A DNA stretch of 64,000 nt from positions 908,501-972,500 of the forward strand of contig JAEMWC010000125.1 of NCBI GenBank assembly GCA_016490735.1. Reading direction: 5' to 3'. The stretch comes from Pachyseris speciosa. Its lineage: Eukaryota; Cnidaria; Anthozoa; Scleractinia; Pachyseridae. The notes under the pieces are model-generated. The model worked only from the letters and a program-made list of their open reading frames with translations, did no database searches and had not been told where the DNA came from. The translations under genes and the position numbers were made by a program. Positions within the stretch are counted from its first letter, which is position 1. The number at the start of each line of letters is the position of its first letter. Shown in pieces: positions 11,756-22,428 of the stretch.

Positions 11756-12213
11756 TATTTTAAAATTTGATGACATACACCTATTACAACTAGGTTTATT
11801 CATGCACTCCTTTCAAAACCGTACTCTTCCTTTAAAATTCGATTGTAAATTTACCTTACAGAGCCAAATTCATTCGTATCATACAAGAAACTCTCATTCA
11901 TATCGTTTGCCTTTTTGTCGGACTAATATCAAACAATTTTCCGTTTTTTACCAAGGACCTAAATTTTATAACTCCTTAAATTCTGATATCGTCAACTCGT
12001 CCTCTCCTGTCTCCTTTAAGAAAGCACTTAAGGCGTTTATTTGTAATAACTATTACTAGTTTTAGATATAATGTGATTAAGTATTAACTTTATTTGCAGC
12101 TTGTAACCTATTGTAATTGTATCCGTCGTCATGTTCTTCTTCTTTTTTCAAAATTTCATCTTGTAAAAAAATAACTGAGGAGGCCTAATTAACAAGCTCC
12201 ATAGTTTCCTTTA
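11190..12213 (+). pseudogene. CR1/L2-type LINE, 3' part: RT catalytic motif and C-terminal domain
   Basis: The frame resumes with LILFADDTNVF, the RT motif C (F-A-D-D), at about 11222. The thumb region follows, with LSLNPKKAKFMVF. A frameshift at 11462 leads into LGVILDENLNWRSEI and a long C-terminal domain with LFYCNLVWAS, LQKRVVRTIAKT and a YHTRNSHSYRLP segment, ending at a stop at 12059. This is the direct continuation of 1-1582, interrupted by 9.6 kb. The 3' untranslated part continues to 12217 and resumes at 13678. Confidence 0.9.
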
Positions 12214-12217
12214 GGTC

Positions 12218-13425
12218 TGTACGGGTCCGCAAATGATCCCAGGACCGCAAATGATCCCGGACCGCAAATGATCCCCAAATTGGACCGCAAATGATCCCGG
12301 ACCGCAAATGATCCCCGTATTGCACCATGTTGGGCCGCAAATGATCCCGAACAAAAAATAAGGAATGGCGTGGATGGTGAAATGGTATGGATAGGGAATT
12401 GGCATGAATTGCGATTATTTTAATCAAAGCCTTAAATCATGGCTCACAACTATCATCATCTGATTAACTTTAAAAGGTAAACGTAGTCATACAATTTGTA
12501 CAACTGATGTGAAGCAGTCAATCAGTGTTATCACACCAGGATCCAAACCTATCTCGCTTTTCCTTCCGTCTTTAGAGATCTTTGTGTTTTTTCTTATCTC
12601 TAGTAACTCCAAGAACGTTCACAAATGATACCAATGAAATAAGAACAAGACAGTTTAGCCATATTTTCCGAACGCGTGGGAGTCACAGCTCACACGACGG
12701 TGACAAGTTTCGGATGATCTTTGACCCCTGCTCTGCTCCGATTTCAACCACATCACCGCGTTTCTCGCCTGCCACAGGCCAGGGGGCTGATCCCATGAAT
12801 GTGAGAAAGAAACACTTTTAGTATTCTGGGTACAATTTTAAATGAGAGTGCTCAGTGAACAAGACTTTTATTTCAAAAGATAACGAAATCAATTGCGGAA
12901 TTTTTCAGTTATTTCTTTACGGGTATGTGTGTATGATAATTCTCCGTTGTATTTGTGATTATACAATTGCATTATACTAGCCAGGGACCAGGCTCCGCAG
13001 TGGTGTTAAGGAGCGAAAAGAAGTAACGTGGCCAAAAAAAATCGGCGAGCGAAGCGAGCCGAGCGGGGGACTGGCGGCTCGCTTCGCTCGCCGATTTTTT
13101 TCGCCACGATCCTTCTTTTTCGCTCCTTTAAAATCCCACTCGGAGCCTGTTTCCAGGCTAATTTATACATGCTCGATTTTCACTGAAATCGGGCACGTGC
13201 ACCGAAGCGTTTATCATATACCCGACAGAAATGAAATCTGATTAAGCATGTTCTCGAACGTCCTGGGATGTACAACACAATAAACAGAAGACATGAAGCG
13301 AAACTCGCAGTCCACGATCACAACAAGTGTCTTTGCAAAATCAATTACTGTACTATGCGGCCGGCGTCCTGAAATCAACAAACAGACAGAACGTCACGCA
13401 AGACCACCGATTTTCCACTAAAACG

Positions 13426-13473
<48 letters not shown>

Positions 13474-13677
13474 GAACTATGGAATAATTCTCATAAATAA
13501 TTCTCATTTTGTGTGTCTTTTTTATATAAATCCATGCCATTCCTTATTTTTTGCTCGGGATCATTTGCGGTCCAATGTGGGGATCATTTGCGGTCCGGGA
13601 TCATTTGCGGTCCATTTTGGGGATCATTTGCGGTCCGGGATCATTTGCGGTCCTGGGATCATTTGCGGACCCGTACA
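12218..13677. mobile_element. TIR element with ends made of a tandem GACCGCAAATGATCCC motif, 4-bp TSD
   Basis: The element starts TGTACGGGTCCGCAAATGAT and ends with the exact complement. About 140 bp at each end holds six copies of the 16-bp motif GACCGCAAATGATCCC (inverted on the right), followed by a shared AATAAGGAATGGC segment. GGTC is duplicated at 12214-12217 and 13678-13681 (AGGTC if the terminal A is shared). Joining the flanks gives a continuous LINE 3' UTR, which confirms the insertion. The interior codes for nothing recognisable and hosts the hairpin at 12978-13160 and an A-run at 13427-13457. TG..CA ends with a 4-bp TSD recall Ginger-type elements, but without a transposase this is only a suggestion. 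Confidence 0.8.
12978..13160. mobile_element. Palindromic MITE nested in the TIR element
   Basis: TAGCCAGGGACCAGGCTCCG at the left pairs with CGGAGCCTGTTTCCAGGCTA at the right. The inner arms AATCGGCGAGCGAAGCGAGC and their complement form a near-complete hairpin. ATTATAC on the left and ATTTATAC on the right look like a 7-8 bp target duplication. No coding content. Confidence 0.7.
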
Positions 13678-13681
13678 GGTC

Positions 13682-13788
13682 TCCTCGCCATTGTAACTTC
13701 TATCCATTCTATCTTTTTTGTTTTCCTTATAATAACGCTATTTATGGTTTGGCAAATAAATAAATAAATAAAAATAAAAAATAAAAAA
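13682..13788 (+). mobile_element. LINE 3' UTR end with (AAAT)n tail
   Basis: This continues the LINE 3' UTR from 12217 after the 12218-13677 insertion. It ends in a tail of AAATA repeats at about 13755-13788, a usual 3' tail of CR1/L2-type LINEs. The Ty3 gag begins directly after it, so the LINE was inserted in or next to the Ty3 element. Confidence 0.7.
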
Positions 13789-14545
13789 CGTGTCGGAAAA
13801 CTTCTAACGGTGGAAACAGCAAGTGGAGGTCTACTTAGAAGCTTCTGGCGTATCGGAGAAAGACGGTAACGTTCAAACTGCCATTTTTTTTAATTGTGCA
13901 GGACCTCATGTTCTCGAAGTTTATGATAATCTCGTATTGGGTGACGCTCGTGATAAAAATAAGCCCGACAAAATCTTACAAGTGCTAGAGAGATACTGTA
14001 ACCCGCGCGCTAATGAAGTCATCGAGTCTCACAGATTCTGAAGCATTCCTTATCAAGAACTGTTCGACAAATTCTTACGGAACTTAAAACGAGAGTGGCC
14101 GCCTGCAACTTTCAAGAGGGGGATCGGATGTTGAGGGACGAAATAATTCTTACGGTGACTGCATGGAAAGCTACAAGAAATGCTCCTCAGGACGGTGGAC
14201 AGCCTAACACTCGATAAAGTGGTGAAAATCTGCAGAGCTTTTGAGCAATCACACAGGAAAGTCAAAGAATTTAGAGAAAGTGTCTCTCTTTCCAGTTCAC
14301 CGACTGAAGTAAACAAAGTCACTCAAGGCTCTGACACGAGAATGCCTAGAAGTAGGAAACCCCCTCAGCCAAACAAAACTCCAAGCAAAAGGAACGAAAG
14401 ATTGAAGTTCGACTGCAAATACTGTGGTTACAAGCATGAGAAACAACGAGACAAATGTCCAGCATGGGGCAAGGTGTGTGAAAAATGCAAAGGCCTCAAT
14501 CACTTCAATTCTAAATGTAAGAAAGTACATGCAGTCACTCAGTCA
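13789..14545 (+). pseudogene. Ty3/Gypsy gag: capsid fragments and zinc knuckle
   Basis: Frames in this stretch match Ty3-type Gag. A capsid-like part contains VYLEASGVSEKDGNVQTAIF and LQVLERYCNPRANEVIESHR (13823-14038). After frameshifts near 14040 and 14180 comes LTLDKVVKICRAFEQSH. A nucleocapsid zinc knuckle follows at about 14408-14520 with two cysteine-histidine clusters (CKYCGYKHEKQRDKC and CEKCKGLNHFNSKC). Gag would package the element RNA. This copy is inactivated by frameshifts and lacks a 5' LTR. Confidence 0.85.
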
Positions 14546-14706
14546 CTAGCCTCCTTCGCAGCCGTTGTTTGTGTCGGTCCTATTCTCCCTCCCCACCAAC
14601 GTCTGCTGAACCGAGCCGGACATTCCATTCCAGGAACTGACCAATCACATAGCGGCTTTTAAATTTCCGTGCTAAGTTCCCGTGGCCTCTTCGTGACCGT
14701 TGTTTG
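14546..14706. repeat. Fragment of the Mutator-like MITE family
   Basis: CTAGCCTCCTTCGCAGCCGT followed by TTCTCCCTCCCCACCAACG resembles the end of the MITE at 7667-7989. It separates the zinc knuckle from the protease, so it is an insertion in the Ty3 polyprotein. Confidence 0.5.
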
Positions 14707-15008
14707 TCAGACACAATGGGAATGGAATGCTTATGGCAATAAGTAATAGGAAAGACAGCATTACTGCCACACTAGTTGTAAATGAGCTTGATGTCAAATT
14801 CCAACTTGACGGTGTCGCCAATGTTAACACTATCTGTCAAAAGCATGTAAGGCAACACCAAGTATCGCCCACATCTGTACGCCGTAACATGTGGAACAAA
14901 ACTAATCTGAAACCCCTAGGGGAAACTCTCATGAAAGTTAAGAATCCTCGCACTTGCACAGAAGTTTATTGTGGTTCTAAATGGATTTACAAACCTGTTA
15001 GGTTTTAA
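14707..15008 (+). pseudogene. Ty3/Gypsy aspartic protease remnant
   Basis: The open frame carries VNELDVKFQLDGVANVNTIC, which aligns by eye with the retropepsin core (a hydrophobic run, then D-S/T-G-A). The catalytic triplet is altered here (LDGVA), so the protease would be inactive. The later TNLKPLGETLMKVKNPRTC fits the usual region between protease and RT in Ty3 elements. The frame ends at 15008 and the next frame starts at about 15172. Confidence 0.75.
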
Positions 15009-15171
15009 CACCATTCAGGAACTTCGTTTCATAACCATAAACAAAGATCAGTTTATCTCTCAAGTATCTACCCCACTACTTGGCGATATGGGCGAGACCA
15101 CCCTCTGAATTGATGAAAGTGTTACACCTAAAGTACTTCCTTGTAGGAAAATCCCCATTGCAATTCAAGAT

Positions 15172-15545
15172 GTGGTAAAGGAAGAATTAGACCGACTGGT
15201 AAGCAAAGGCGTTCTGGTTCCTGTGACCGAACTAACTGAATGGGTCAGTCAAATGGCTATCGTCCACAAGCCCAATGGTAAACTGCGCATATGCATTGAT
15301 CCCCAGCCTCTAAATGCAGCACTCAAACGTGAACATTACAAACTGGCAGTACGTGATGACGTACTTCCAAAGCTTAAAGATGCCAAGTTATTTAGCAAAC
15401 TTGATGTGAAAGAAGCGTATTGGCATGTTCGAGAAAGACGCCTTAGCTGTGTTATATATATGGTCTGCAGCGATTTGACCAGTATGCCTATGGTCGACCC
15501 GTGACGGTGGAGAACGACCATAAACCCCTCGCAGCAATACTACTG
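15172..15545 (+). pseudogene. Ty3/Gypsy reverse transcriptase (internally deleted) and RNase H scrap
   Basis: The RT start is clear: VKEELDRLVSKGVLVPVTE, then HKPNGKLRICIDPQPLNAAL and motif A within LFSKLDVKEAYWHV (to about 15430). The Y-x-D-D motif, the thumb and most of RNase H are missing. Text coding VTVENDHKPLAAIL at about 15500-15541, typical of the RNase H region, follows within 60 bases. The deletion spans several hundred bases compared with intact elements, so this RT cannot function. Confidence 0.88.
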
Positions 15546-15550
15546 GCATC

Positions 15551-16537
15551 ATGATGCGTTACAACCGATATGATGTCAACTTCGCGTTCGTCAAAGGTAC
15601 CTGTCTACACATTGCTGACACGCTAAGCAGAGCTCACCTGGACTCCGTCGAAGGTAACCAGGATGACCGTGCCCGAATCATGAACATCACCGCATTTGCT
15701 GACGTCCCTGATAAGCGTCTAGATGAGATAAGGGATGCATCTTTGCGTGACACCAACCTACAAATAGTAGTCCAGTTAGTCCTGGAAGGATGGCCACAAG
15801 ACAGGCACAATACTCCCTCTTGTGCTTTACATTATTTTGATGTGCGTGATTCACTAAGTGTAACTAATGGCATTCTAGTAAAGGGAGAAGCAGTAGTGAT
15901 CCCCTCTCAACTGAGAGCGTCCGTCAAGAAACGCCTCCATAGTGCTCATCTAGGCTGTGACAGTATGCTACGTCGAGCAAGAGGCACTGTGTTCTGACCT
16001 GGCATGGCTGGTGATTTCAAACAGTTAGCTGATTCATGTGAAACCTTCCAAGAAATGAAACCACGAAACACTCAAGAACCACTGTAACAACACAACCATG
16101 GTGATGGGCCATGGCAGAAAATTGGTCTTGACCTATTTGAAATCGCTGGGAAACACTACTTAATTGTAGTAGACTATTACTCTAACTTTATAGAGATTGA
16201 TCTGCCAACAACCCTGACAAGTGCCCGTACCATAACACTCCTCAAGAAGCATTTTTCCCGGCATGGTATTCCAAGAGTGATCGTGTCTGACGGAGGCCCT
16301 CAAATTGCCAGTCAAGAATTCAATTCGTTTGTCATGAATTGGGGTATTTCTCACATTATCTCATCACCAATGCATCAGCGTGCAAATGGCAAAGCAGAAT
16401 CGGCCGTTAAGATCATGAAACATCTTCTTATAAAGACTTACAACGATGGAGGTGATCCATACGAAGCAATGCTAGATAGAACAATGGAACACCCATCGTC
16501 AAGACACAGGTCTGAGTCCAACAGAAATGATGTTTAA
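15551..16537 (+). pseudogene. Ty3/Gypsy integrase
   Basis: The first part ends the RNase H/connection region (CLHIADTLSRAHL). The integrase zinc-binding region follows (LHSAHLGCDSMLRRARGTVF, then frame breaks near 15996 and 16085). The catalytic core shows IGLDLFE with the first Asp, VVDYYSNFIE, VIVSDGGPQ with the second Asp, and GKAESAVK with the Glu (16395-16420). All three D-D-E residues are visible, but stop codons and frameshifts break the frame. Confidence 0.88.
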
Positions 16538-16587
16538 CCGCAAAACGCAAAGTTTCTTACCTAGTATGGATAGCAGCCCAAAGAAGT

Positions 16588-17029
16588 GTGAAGAACCATC
16601 ATGACCGTAGACCACGCAAACTCTCAGAACTTAACGTTGGACAACGCGTATTCTTTCAGCATGTGGAAGGAAAAAACTGGAAATTTGGCAAAGTAACCAC
16701 GATCTTAGGCCCTAACACTTACTGGGTGGAAAATTGGATGGAGACAAGTATCGCAGAAATCGTGTGCACATGAGACCCACTAAAGTCGTTCGAAATGCTT
16801 GTGACAAATCTCCCGTTGTTGTGTATCGCACTCCTGATCAACAGTCAACGTCGCCTCTACCCACAGCTGACTGTGCCTCAGCTACTATGAGTGAGCCGAA
16901 AAAACATCAGCCATGTAGTGATCAAGAAGGAACAACTCCTATTGAAAGTCGTGGACACTCATTAAGTATAAATAGGCCGAGACGTGAAATCAAGCCACCT
17001 ATTCGTTTCAAGGACTATATGTGTAAATA
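16588..17029 (+). pseudogene. Ty3/Gypsy integrase C-terminal region
   Basis: LNVGQRVFFQHVEGKNWKFG and the following VTTILGPNTYWVE resemble the SH3-like GPY/F region of Ty3 integrases. A frameshift at about 16735 leads to a tail ending INRPRREIKPPIRFKDYMCK at the stop (17027-17029). That is the usual end of the pol polyprotein just before the 3' LTR. Confidence 0.8.
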
Positions 17030-17184
17030 GACACTGCTGATCAATCGAACTGTTTTAATCAGAAACATAATGTTCAAACTTTCATATGGTTGTCATTCAT
17101 AAGGTGGACATCTTCAGTGAAAGATTCAACCTTCATGTTTCACTAGGAACCAAGGCTACGGGAAATCTTGCTTTTCATTTTCTT

Positions 17185-17335
17185 AAAGAAGAAGGGATGT
17201 TGATTAAACAGAATGATGTAATCCTACATATCCGCAGTGCATGTATGGTATTACTCCCATGATGCAATATGGTGCCACTCTCACCACGTGCTCGATGTTT
17301 TTAATAGCGTGGACTCTCCATTAAATGTTGTCGTG
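17185..17335 (+). mobile_element. Polypurine tract and truncated 3' LTR of the Ty3/Gypsy element
   Basis: AAAGAAGAAGGGA at 17185-17197 is a polypurine tract of the kind that primes plus-strand synthesis. It is followed at 17198 by TGTTGATTAAACAG, a normal TG start of an LTR. The LTR runs only about 138 bases before the sequence shared with 36441 begins, so the LTR is cut by the duplication boundary. Confidence 0.6.
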
Positions 17336-17387
17336 TTTATACCTTGCCGTACTTCTTATTCTCCACCCAACTCAATCAACAGTGTAG

Positions 17388-17752
17388 TTTCTGTAGTTGC
17401 TGTAGTTGGTGTAGCTCATGTAGTCGCTGTAGTCGCTGTAGTTGTGTAGTTGGTGTAGTTGCTGTAGTTGGTGTCGTTAGTGTAGTTGCTGTAGTTGTTG
17501 TCGTTAGTGTAGTTTCTGTAGCTGGTGTAGTTGGTGTAGTTTCTGTAGTTGCTGTAGTTGGTGTAGTTTCTGTAGTTGGTGTAGTTCGTGTAGTTGCTGT
17601 AGTTGCTATAGTTTCTGTAGCTGGTGTAGTTGGTGTAGTTTCTGTAGTTGCTGTAGTTGGTGTAGTTCATGTAGTCGCTGTAGTTGCTGTAGTTGGATTA
17701 GTTGCTGTAGTTGGTGTCGTTAGTGTAGTTGCTGTAGTTGGTGAAGTTATTG
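17388..17752. repeat. GTAGTTGCTGTAGTTGGT-type minisatellite
   Basis: Hexamers GTAGTT, GCTGTA and GGTGTA alternate for about 365 bases. This leaves long open frames on both strands: a Val-Val-Gly/Ala/Ser repeat on plus and an Asn-Tyr-Thr-Asn-Tyr-Ser/Arg repeat on minus. The codon-level regularity comes from the DNA repeat and there is no other coding signal. A shorter copy is at 36487-36655. Confidence 0.85.
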
Positions 17753-18415
17753 AGCGCAGCGAAAGAGTGAGTTTTGCAAAGTTTTGCAACGAGTGAATAA
17801 AAATCCGTCAGTACAAAGCACTTTCTATGCTGTAATTTGTTTATTATATATATAACGAGAATTAAACATATTCTTGAAATCAATTTTATTTTTCCCGATA
17901 CCATAAGCTTACAAACAGAATAGCCAAAAATTCAAGACTGATCTAAAAGGCCGTGCTTAATAAAAAGACAAATCCGGTTTCCAGTCCAGTAACAAGTAGA
18001 CAAAGAGCCTACACAAGCTCAAATATCAGTTCCCATGCAGAATAAGTGAAAAATACCGGAGAATTCGTAAATACAAAGTGTAACATCTTTTCGCTTGTCC
18101 CTAATCACCGTCAGATTCAATCATGTAATGGCGGCGCTTCGCGCTGTGCAAAGACAAATTTTGACTCTGTTAACCTACTCTGTTTATTGAAATGCTTAAT
18201 GTTCCTCTTTGAATGTTCGCCCCCTTGTTTTTGTTTGATTGCGTCCCGATAAAATCATCTGACGGTAAATCCAGTGGAACAAAACGGGAAGCCGAAGCCA
18301 TGCTTTCAGAACACAAACTTGGAGCGAGCGCTGAGTTGAAGCCCACGTTTGTCGGAAGCCATTTGATTGCTTTGCTCTTATTGGCTTAGTGGTTCTACTC
18401 TGGAAGGCCATTGGT
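17753..18415. other. Non-coding segment shared with unit B
   Basis: It is nearly identical to 36656-37315. It holds AT-rich text and a short GGCGGCGCTTCGCGCTG stretch. No gene or RNA is recognised. Confidence 0.5.
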
Positions 18416-18489
18416 TATATTTTCACATGTGAGGAATGCTGTACGCGAAGGTGAATGGACGAATCGCTTTTTTCACATGTGAAAATATA
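18416..18489. mobile_element. Short hairpin MITE-like repeat
   Basis: TATATTTTCACATGTGA at the left pairs with TCACATGTGAAAATATA at the right, with about 40 bases between. The unit B copy (37317-37391) has diverged arms (CACACGTGA / CACATTTGA). Confidence 0.55.
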
Positions 18490-18544
18490 GCACATACAGA
18501 ATTCTATTTGCAGGGTTTATTGCCTAAAATTCTCGCTATATATA

Positions 18545-18674
18545 TATAATAAAATTTAATTTAGGTATTTACTTTCATAAGTTAATCTTTTTTTTACTTG
18601 TGAATTAGTAAGGATACCTTTTTGTCCTTTATCTATTTTGTCGCTGAGTGCTTTAGTAGCGGAGCACTATACTT

Positions 18675-18705
<31 letters not shown>

Positions 18706-18769
18706 CATATTGGCTAGCGGTATTGCTCTTGGACGTCACTGCATGACGATGACGACGACGACGACGGAG

Positions 18770-18802
<33 letters not shown>

Positions 18803-20690
18803 AATAATAATTAATAATTAATAATTCAACATGGCGGCCATACTCCAGCTGACAAGCTAGTTTACACCGTACATCTTTGATATTGGACATTCATGTTATG
18901 GCCAATTGGCACCTGTCAAAACAAGGTATCCCCTGACCAGTATTACGTGACCATATCGCGTTCTCAAGTTAAGACCTCATCGACGTCAGCTGTTTTATGG
19001 AAGTTGACCGCTAGGTTATGGTTTTCGATTGGATCGCAGGTTCAAGTTAAACTTAACCAAAACGAGGCTTAATTTTTCGCGCGCTTTCTGTGGCTCTTGA
19101 TTTCACATTCAGTTGGTTTCTTCATTTTGAGCAAAACAACTTTATCTTCAAAGTTCTGTCTTTTAATTCACTTAAAATGGATAACAATCAAGAACTACTT
19201 AAAAGTTACTCCGGAAGGTGAATTTTCAACTGATAAAATGGAAGAGCAAAAGATTTTTATCAGGAAATTCTTCAATTTTGGATCCATTTTTATGGCGCCG
19301 GGATTGTGTGGTTGAAAACCAAAATGATTTAACTCTTTAAGGGCTTTACCACGGCATCTTGCAGCTCACCAAGAAATTTCATTTATTAATTCACCGGCAT
19401 TAATGGGAGGAACGAGTAGATATTGGCAGTCAACAGCACAGCTGACAGGAATTGACCGCGCTTCAAAAAACTCAATACATTACAAGAAAACAATACAGTC
19501 GACGCGTGTGTTTGTTCCAAAACAACTTTAGCAACCTTGCTCACCATAGAGTCTCCAGCAGCTCAGTGGTTAGAGCGTCCGTCTAGATCGCGGAGGGTCG
19601 TTGTTTCAAATCCCATCTGGAACTCGGATTTTTTTCGAGTTTCCATTTGGGGTCTCATGCATTTCTATCATGTTGTATTTCTTATTTCACTCACTTTGGA
19701 GGTCTTTGATGGTTGCATCTTTGATATGCCTTAATGTGACTGCGTGATGTAGTTATGAGTGTGCTAGTCATTATTTGGCTGTGTGGCTGCGTGATGCGGT
19801 TCCGGTAAAAGCCCACATTTCACCCTTACTCACCAGAGTTTCCATTTAGGGTCTCATGCATTTCTATCACGTTGTATTTCTTATTTCACTCACTTTGAAA
19901 GTCTTATTTAGAATTTTATTGTAGTAATTAAATGCAAAAATTACTCGAAAAACGCTTACTGCGTATTTGTTGCATATTTTGTCGTCTTCGCCTGAGCTCC
20001 CTCGACGAGGTCGTCTGGCTCACGATCGTCGAGGCAAACAAACCGCTGTGGTTTTTCTTTCTTTTGTTTTCCTTCCTCTGGCTCACGGGGGAAGAGATAG
20101 CTAAACCACAAATCAAAAGTTGACTAATTCCGCTCCATTTCCTTAATATTTGCACTTGAAATTACTTTACGAGTCTTGCGAAAGCTCTGAAATGTTTTCA
20201 AATTGTACCAAGAAACACAGAGAGTGTCATGTCACAACCCTGTTTACATACATGTACTCTCATCTAAACGCACCTGCGCGCGTAGTATCTTAAATATTTA
20301 TAATTGTTTGTTGGGGTGGCTAAGCTATCAAACGTTTGTTTTGTAACGCGAAATGTTGGATGAACATATATGTTTGATCGAGATCAAACATGGAAAGCCA
20401 TTTAAATGCACTATTGAGGGAGGTGGCTAAACCGTCAAACAGGCTCGTCCAACGATGTTGGATGAAAATATTTGATCGGCCTTTGATTGCTAAATTTGTT
20501 TTCGAACAAACACACCCATCCTGTATTGTTTTCTTGTAATGTTTTAAGGTTTTTGAACCTCGGTCAATTCCTGTTGACTGCTCTAAACATAAAATATTGG
20601 CGCAAGGAAAGCCGTGCGGTGTTGCCTGATGCCAAATAATAACAATCGTGGAGCTCCGCTTGGCGAAATCTATATATTATCCTGTTTACT
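18545..20690 (+). repeat. Interspersed repeat family X, copy 2
   Basis: It begins after a short TATATATAAT run and shares AAACCCGTCAACTGCTTTTC, a GAC-triplet run, AACATGGCGGCCATACTCCA and CAAGTTAAGACCTCATCGA with copies 1 and 3. It includes the tRNA-like SINE at 19552-19730 and an inverted pair of segments (19425-19530 and 20500-20600) built around CAGGAATTGACCGNGGTTCA. No protein is recognised; the open frames here are short and not conserved between copies. Confidence 0.6.
19552..19640 (+). repeat. tRNA-derived SINE head
   Basis: GCAGCTCAGTGGTTAGAG resembles a polymerase III A box and TTTCAAATCCC a degenerate B box, about 45 bases apart. A second copy at 43827-43915 has GTAGCTCGGTGGTTAGAG and GGTCCAAATCCC. 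The cloverleaf stems do not close well, so a SINE is more likely than a tRNA gene. Confidence 0.6.
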
Positions 20691-21195
20691 CTCTTTACTT
20701 CTAGGATTATTAAATATGTATGTCTGCATGTATGTATCGTTCCGGGATTGTGGTCTCCCAGGTGTTGAGGTCGAAGTACAAGTGCTTCAAGTCGCTCTTG
20801 GAGACATCTTTGAACTCCCATACAAACTCACATTCCCGTAATCGGACATTCCCATGAACGGCCGCGGAAATTTTCAGGGGTTACGATTAGGTCGTTTTCT
20901 TTGTTTTTAAGTTTCCATAAGGTGAAAAAGCTCCCGTTGCGGCCATCTATCCCTTACACCCCTAGTGGCCGCTTACACCTTTTTCGCTTCCCCAGGGTGT
21001 CTCCTTGCGGGAACTTCCACTGTACGTCCTAAGCATGACATCATGCCTTTCGTCTTGAGTGGCTAGGGCCTCTGTAATGGCTCTCACTGGATGCGGCAAG
21101 AGACAGCCTTCTTGCCAGGGAATTGGTTTCCGCCATATTTTCTGAGCTCCTTGCTTTTGAAATACCACTGACTAAGGGCAAGCCCGTAAACAACG
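20691..21195. other. Non-coding segment shared with unit B (44760-45279)
   Basis: It is nearly identical between the units. It contains a CCTTACACCCCTAGTGGCCG / GCTTACACC pair and a stretch with weak minus-strand frames. I recognise no gene. Confidence 0.4.
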
Positions 21196-21490
21196 GTTTG
21201 CTTTTTGCGATTTATAAATCACACAATTACGATTGATATCGTACATGTGCGATTTACATTTGCACACTTGCGATTTATAAATCACACCTTTGCAATTTAT
21301 AAATCGCACATTTTCAGGGAAAAAGTAAAATACTGTGATTTATAAATCGCGAAGTCACGTTGTTTGCGATTTATAAATCGCAAAGTTACGTTGCTGCGAT
21401 TTATAAATCGTAAAGTCATCTTCGTTGCGATTTGTACATGGCAAAGTTATGTTGCTGCGATTTATAAATCACAAAGTCACGCAAAGGTTG
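21196..21490. repeat. Array of GCGATTTATAAATCGC palindromes
   Basis: About nine copies of the self-complementary 16-mer GCGATTTATAAATCGC, several with one or two changes, are spaced roughly 30 bases apart by short variable text such as AAAGTTACGTTGCT. The unit B counterpart is 45280-45655. It is not a CRISPR array: the repeats are short and degenerate and the spacers are themselves related. Confidence 0.8.
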
Positions 21491-21514
21491 TACAACTGGT
21501 AATTTATATATAGG

Positions 21515-21864
21515 GAGCATAATTTAGTAACGACGACGGCAACGACAACGAGCTCGAGAACCCTCGAGAACGCCACAAAACAATAGGTTAATGAGCACAA
21601 AAAATGGTTCTGTAACAACAACGTAAAATCACCAAATTTTAGGTTTTCTCGAGAACGTGAGTGCGTGACGGTAAATTTAACTTTCTTTCTCTTACTTTAA
21701 CGCCGTTTATAGTAATTTAGTCCCTGGATAGTTCGTCAGCATTTTACAAGCTAAACAAATTGAAATAATCGCGAAAGAGGTCAAAAGAGTTACAAAAACG
21801 AGAATTTATATTTTGAAAACGACGTTTTCATTGCCATGGCCGTCGTCGTTGCTAAATTAAGCTC
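21515..21864. mobile_element. MITE with GAGC-TAATTTAG ends
   Basis: GAGCATAATTTAGTAACGAC at the left is inverted at the right (GAGCTTAATTTAGCAACGAC read from the right end). Both are followed by GACGG. The 350-bp interior is non-coding. It is present in unit A only. Confidence 0.75.
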
Positions 21865-21954
21865 AATTATTACCAAACGACTATATTTGCAATATACTAA
21901 ATAACAAAAAATGCACCAAAATATTGTGTAAATAATAGTTTTAAACTTGGCGCC

Positions 21955-22090
21955 CAACCAACTACGTCAACTTCACCAACTACAACATCTACAGCAAGTA
22001 CACCAACTACATGAACTACACCAACTAGAGGAACTAATACTAACCATATTAACTACAAAAACTACACTAACTATAGTAACAGCAATTTAA
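21955..22090. repeat. Degenerate minisatellite related to the 17388 array, opposite orientation
   Basis: Repeats of CAACTACA, CACCAACTAC and AACTACACC are the complement of the GTAGTT/GGTGTA units at 17388-17752, but more diverged. No other feature is seen. Confidence 0.6.
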
Positions 22091-22308
22091 GACACTTATT
22101 ATAGAAAGTTAATGAGAATCCGCTATATTCGGGGCGGAACTTCCAATCACATACTTAAAAGGCACTTTCACGTAACAACGGAACCTTTTAAAAACCGCAG
22201 CTTTTTTATGAATAACTTAATAATTTTATATGCCTTTAAGTTATTCGCGGTTGTCTATAGCCCCGGATGACGAGGAAGAAATGGATTAATTAGACGTTTT
22301 GTCATTGA

Positions 22309-22428
22309 GGCCCGGTTCAAACGTCGAACTTCTCATGTGCCGAATCTAATGCAAATGAGCGAAAACAATAGATTTTTCTCATTTGCATTAGATTAGGTAC
22401 ATGAGAAGTTCGACGTTTGAACCGGGCC
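22309..22428. mobile_element. Near-perfect 120-bp hairpin MITE with TGA duplication
   Basis: GGCCCGGTTCAAACGTCGAA at the left is exactly complementary to the right end. The stem continues through CTTCTCATGTNCC and ATCTAATGCAAATGAG around a short AT loop. TGA flanks both ends, as for 3-bp-TSD families such as Harbinger. Confidence 0.75.

Noticed and set aside
12185..12427. Repeated IICGP/DHLRS peptides at 12185-12427 and 13511-13767
   Set aside because: They are translations of the 16-bp terminal repeats of the TIR element.
17237..17796. Val-Gly-Val and Asn-Tyr-Thr repeat proteins
   Set aside because: The frames are produced by a 6-base-multiple minisatellite that changes length between duplicates. 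No flanking coding signal is seen.
21196..21490. CRISPR-like array
   Set aside because: Repeats are 16-base degenerate palindromes, spacers resemble each other, no cas genes are present, and the genome is eukaryotic.
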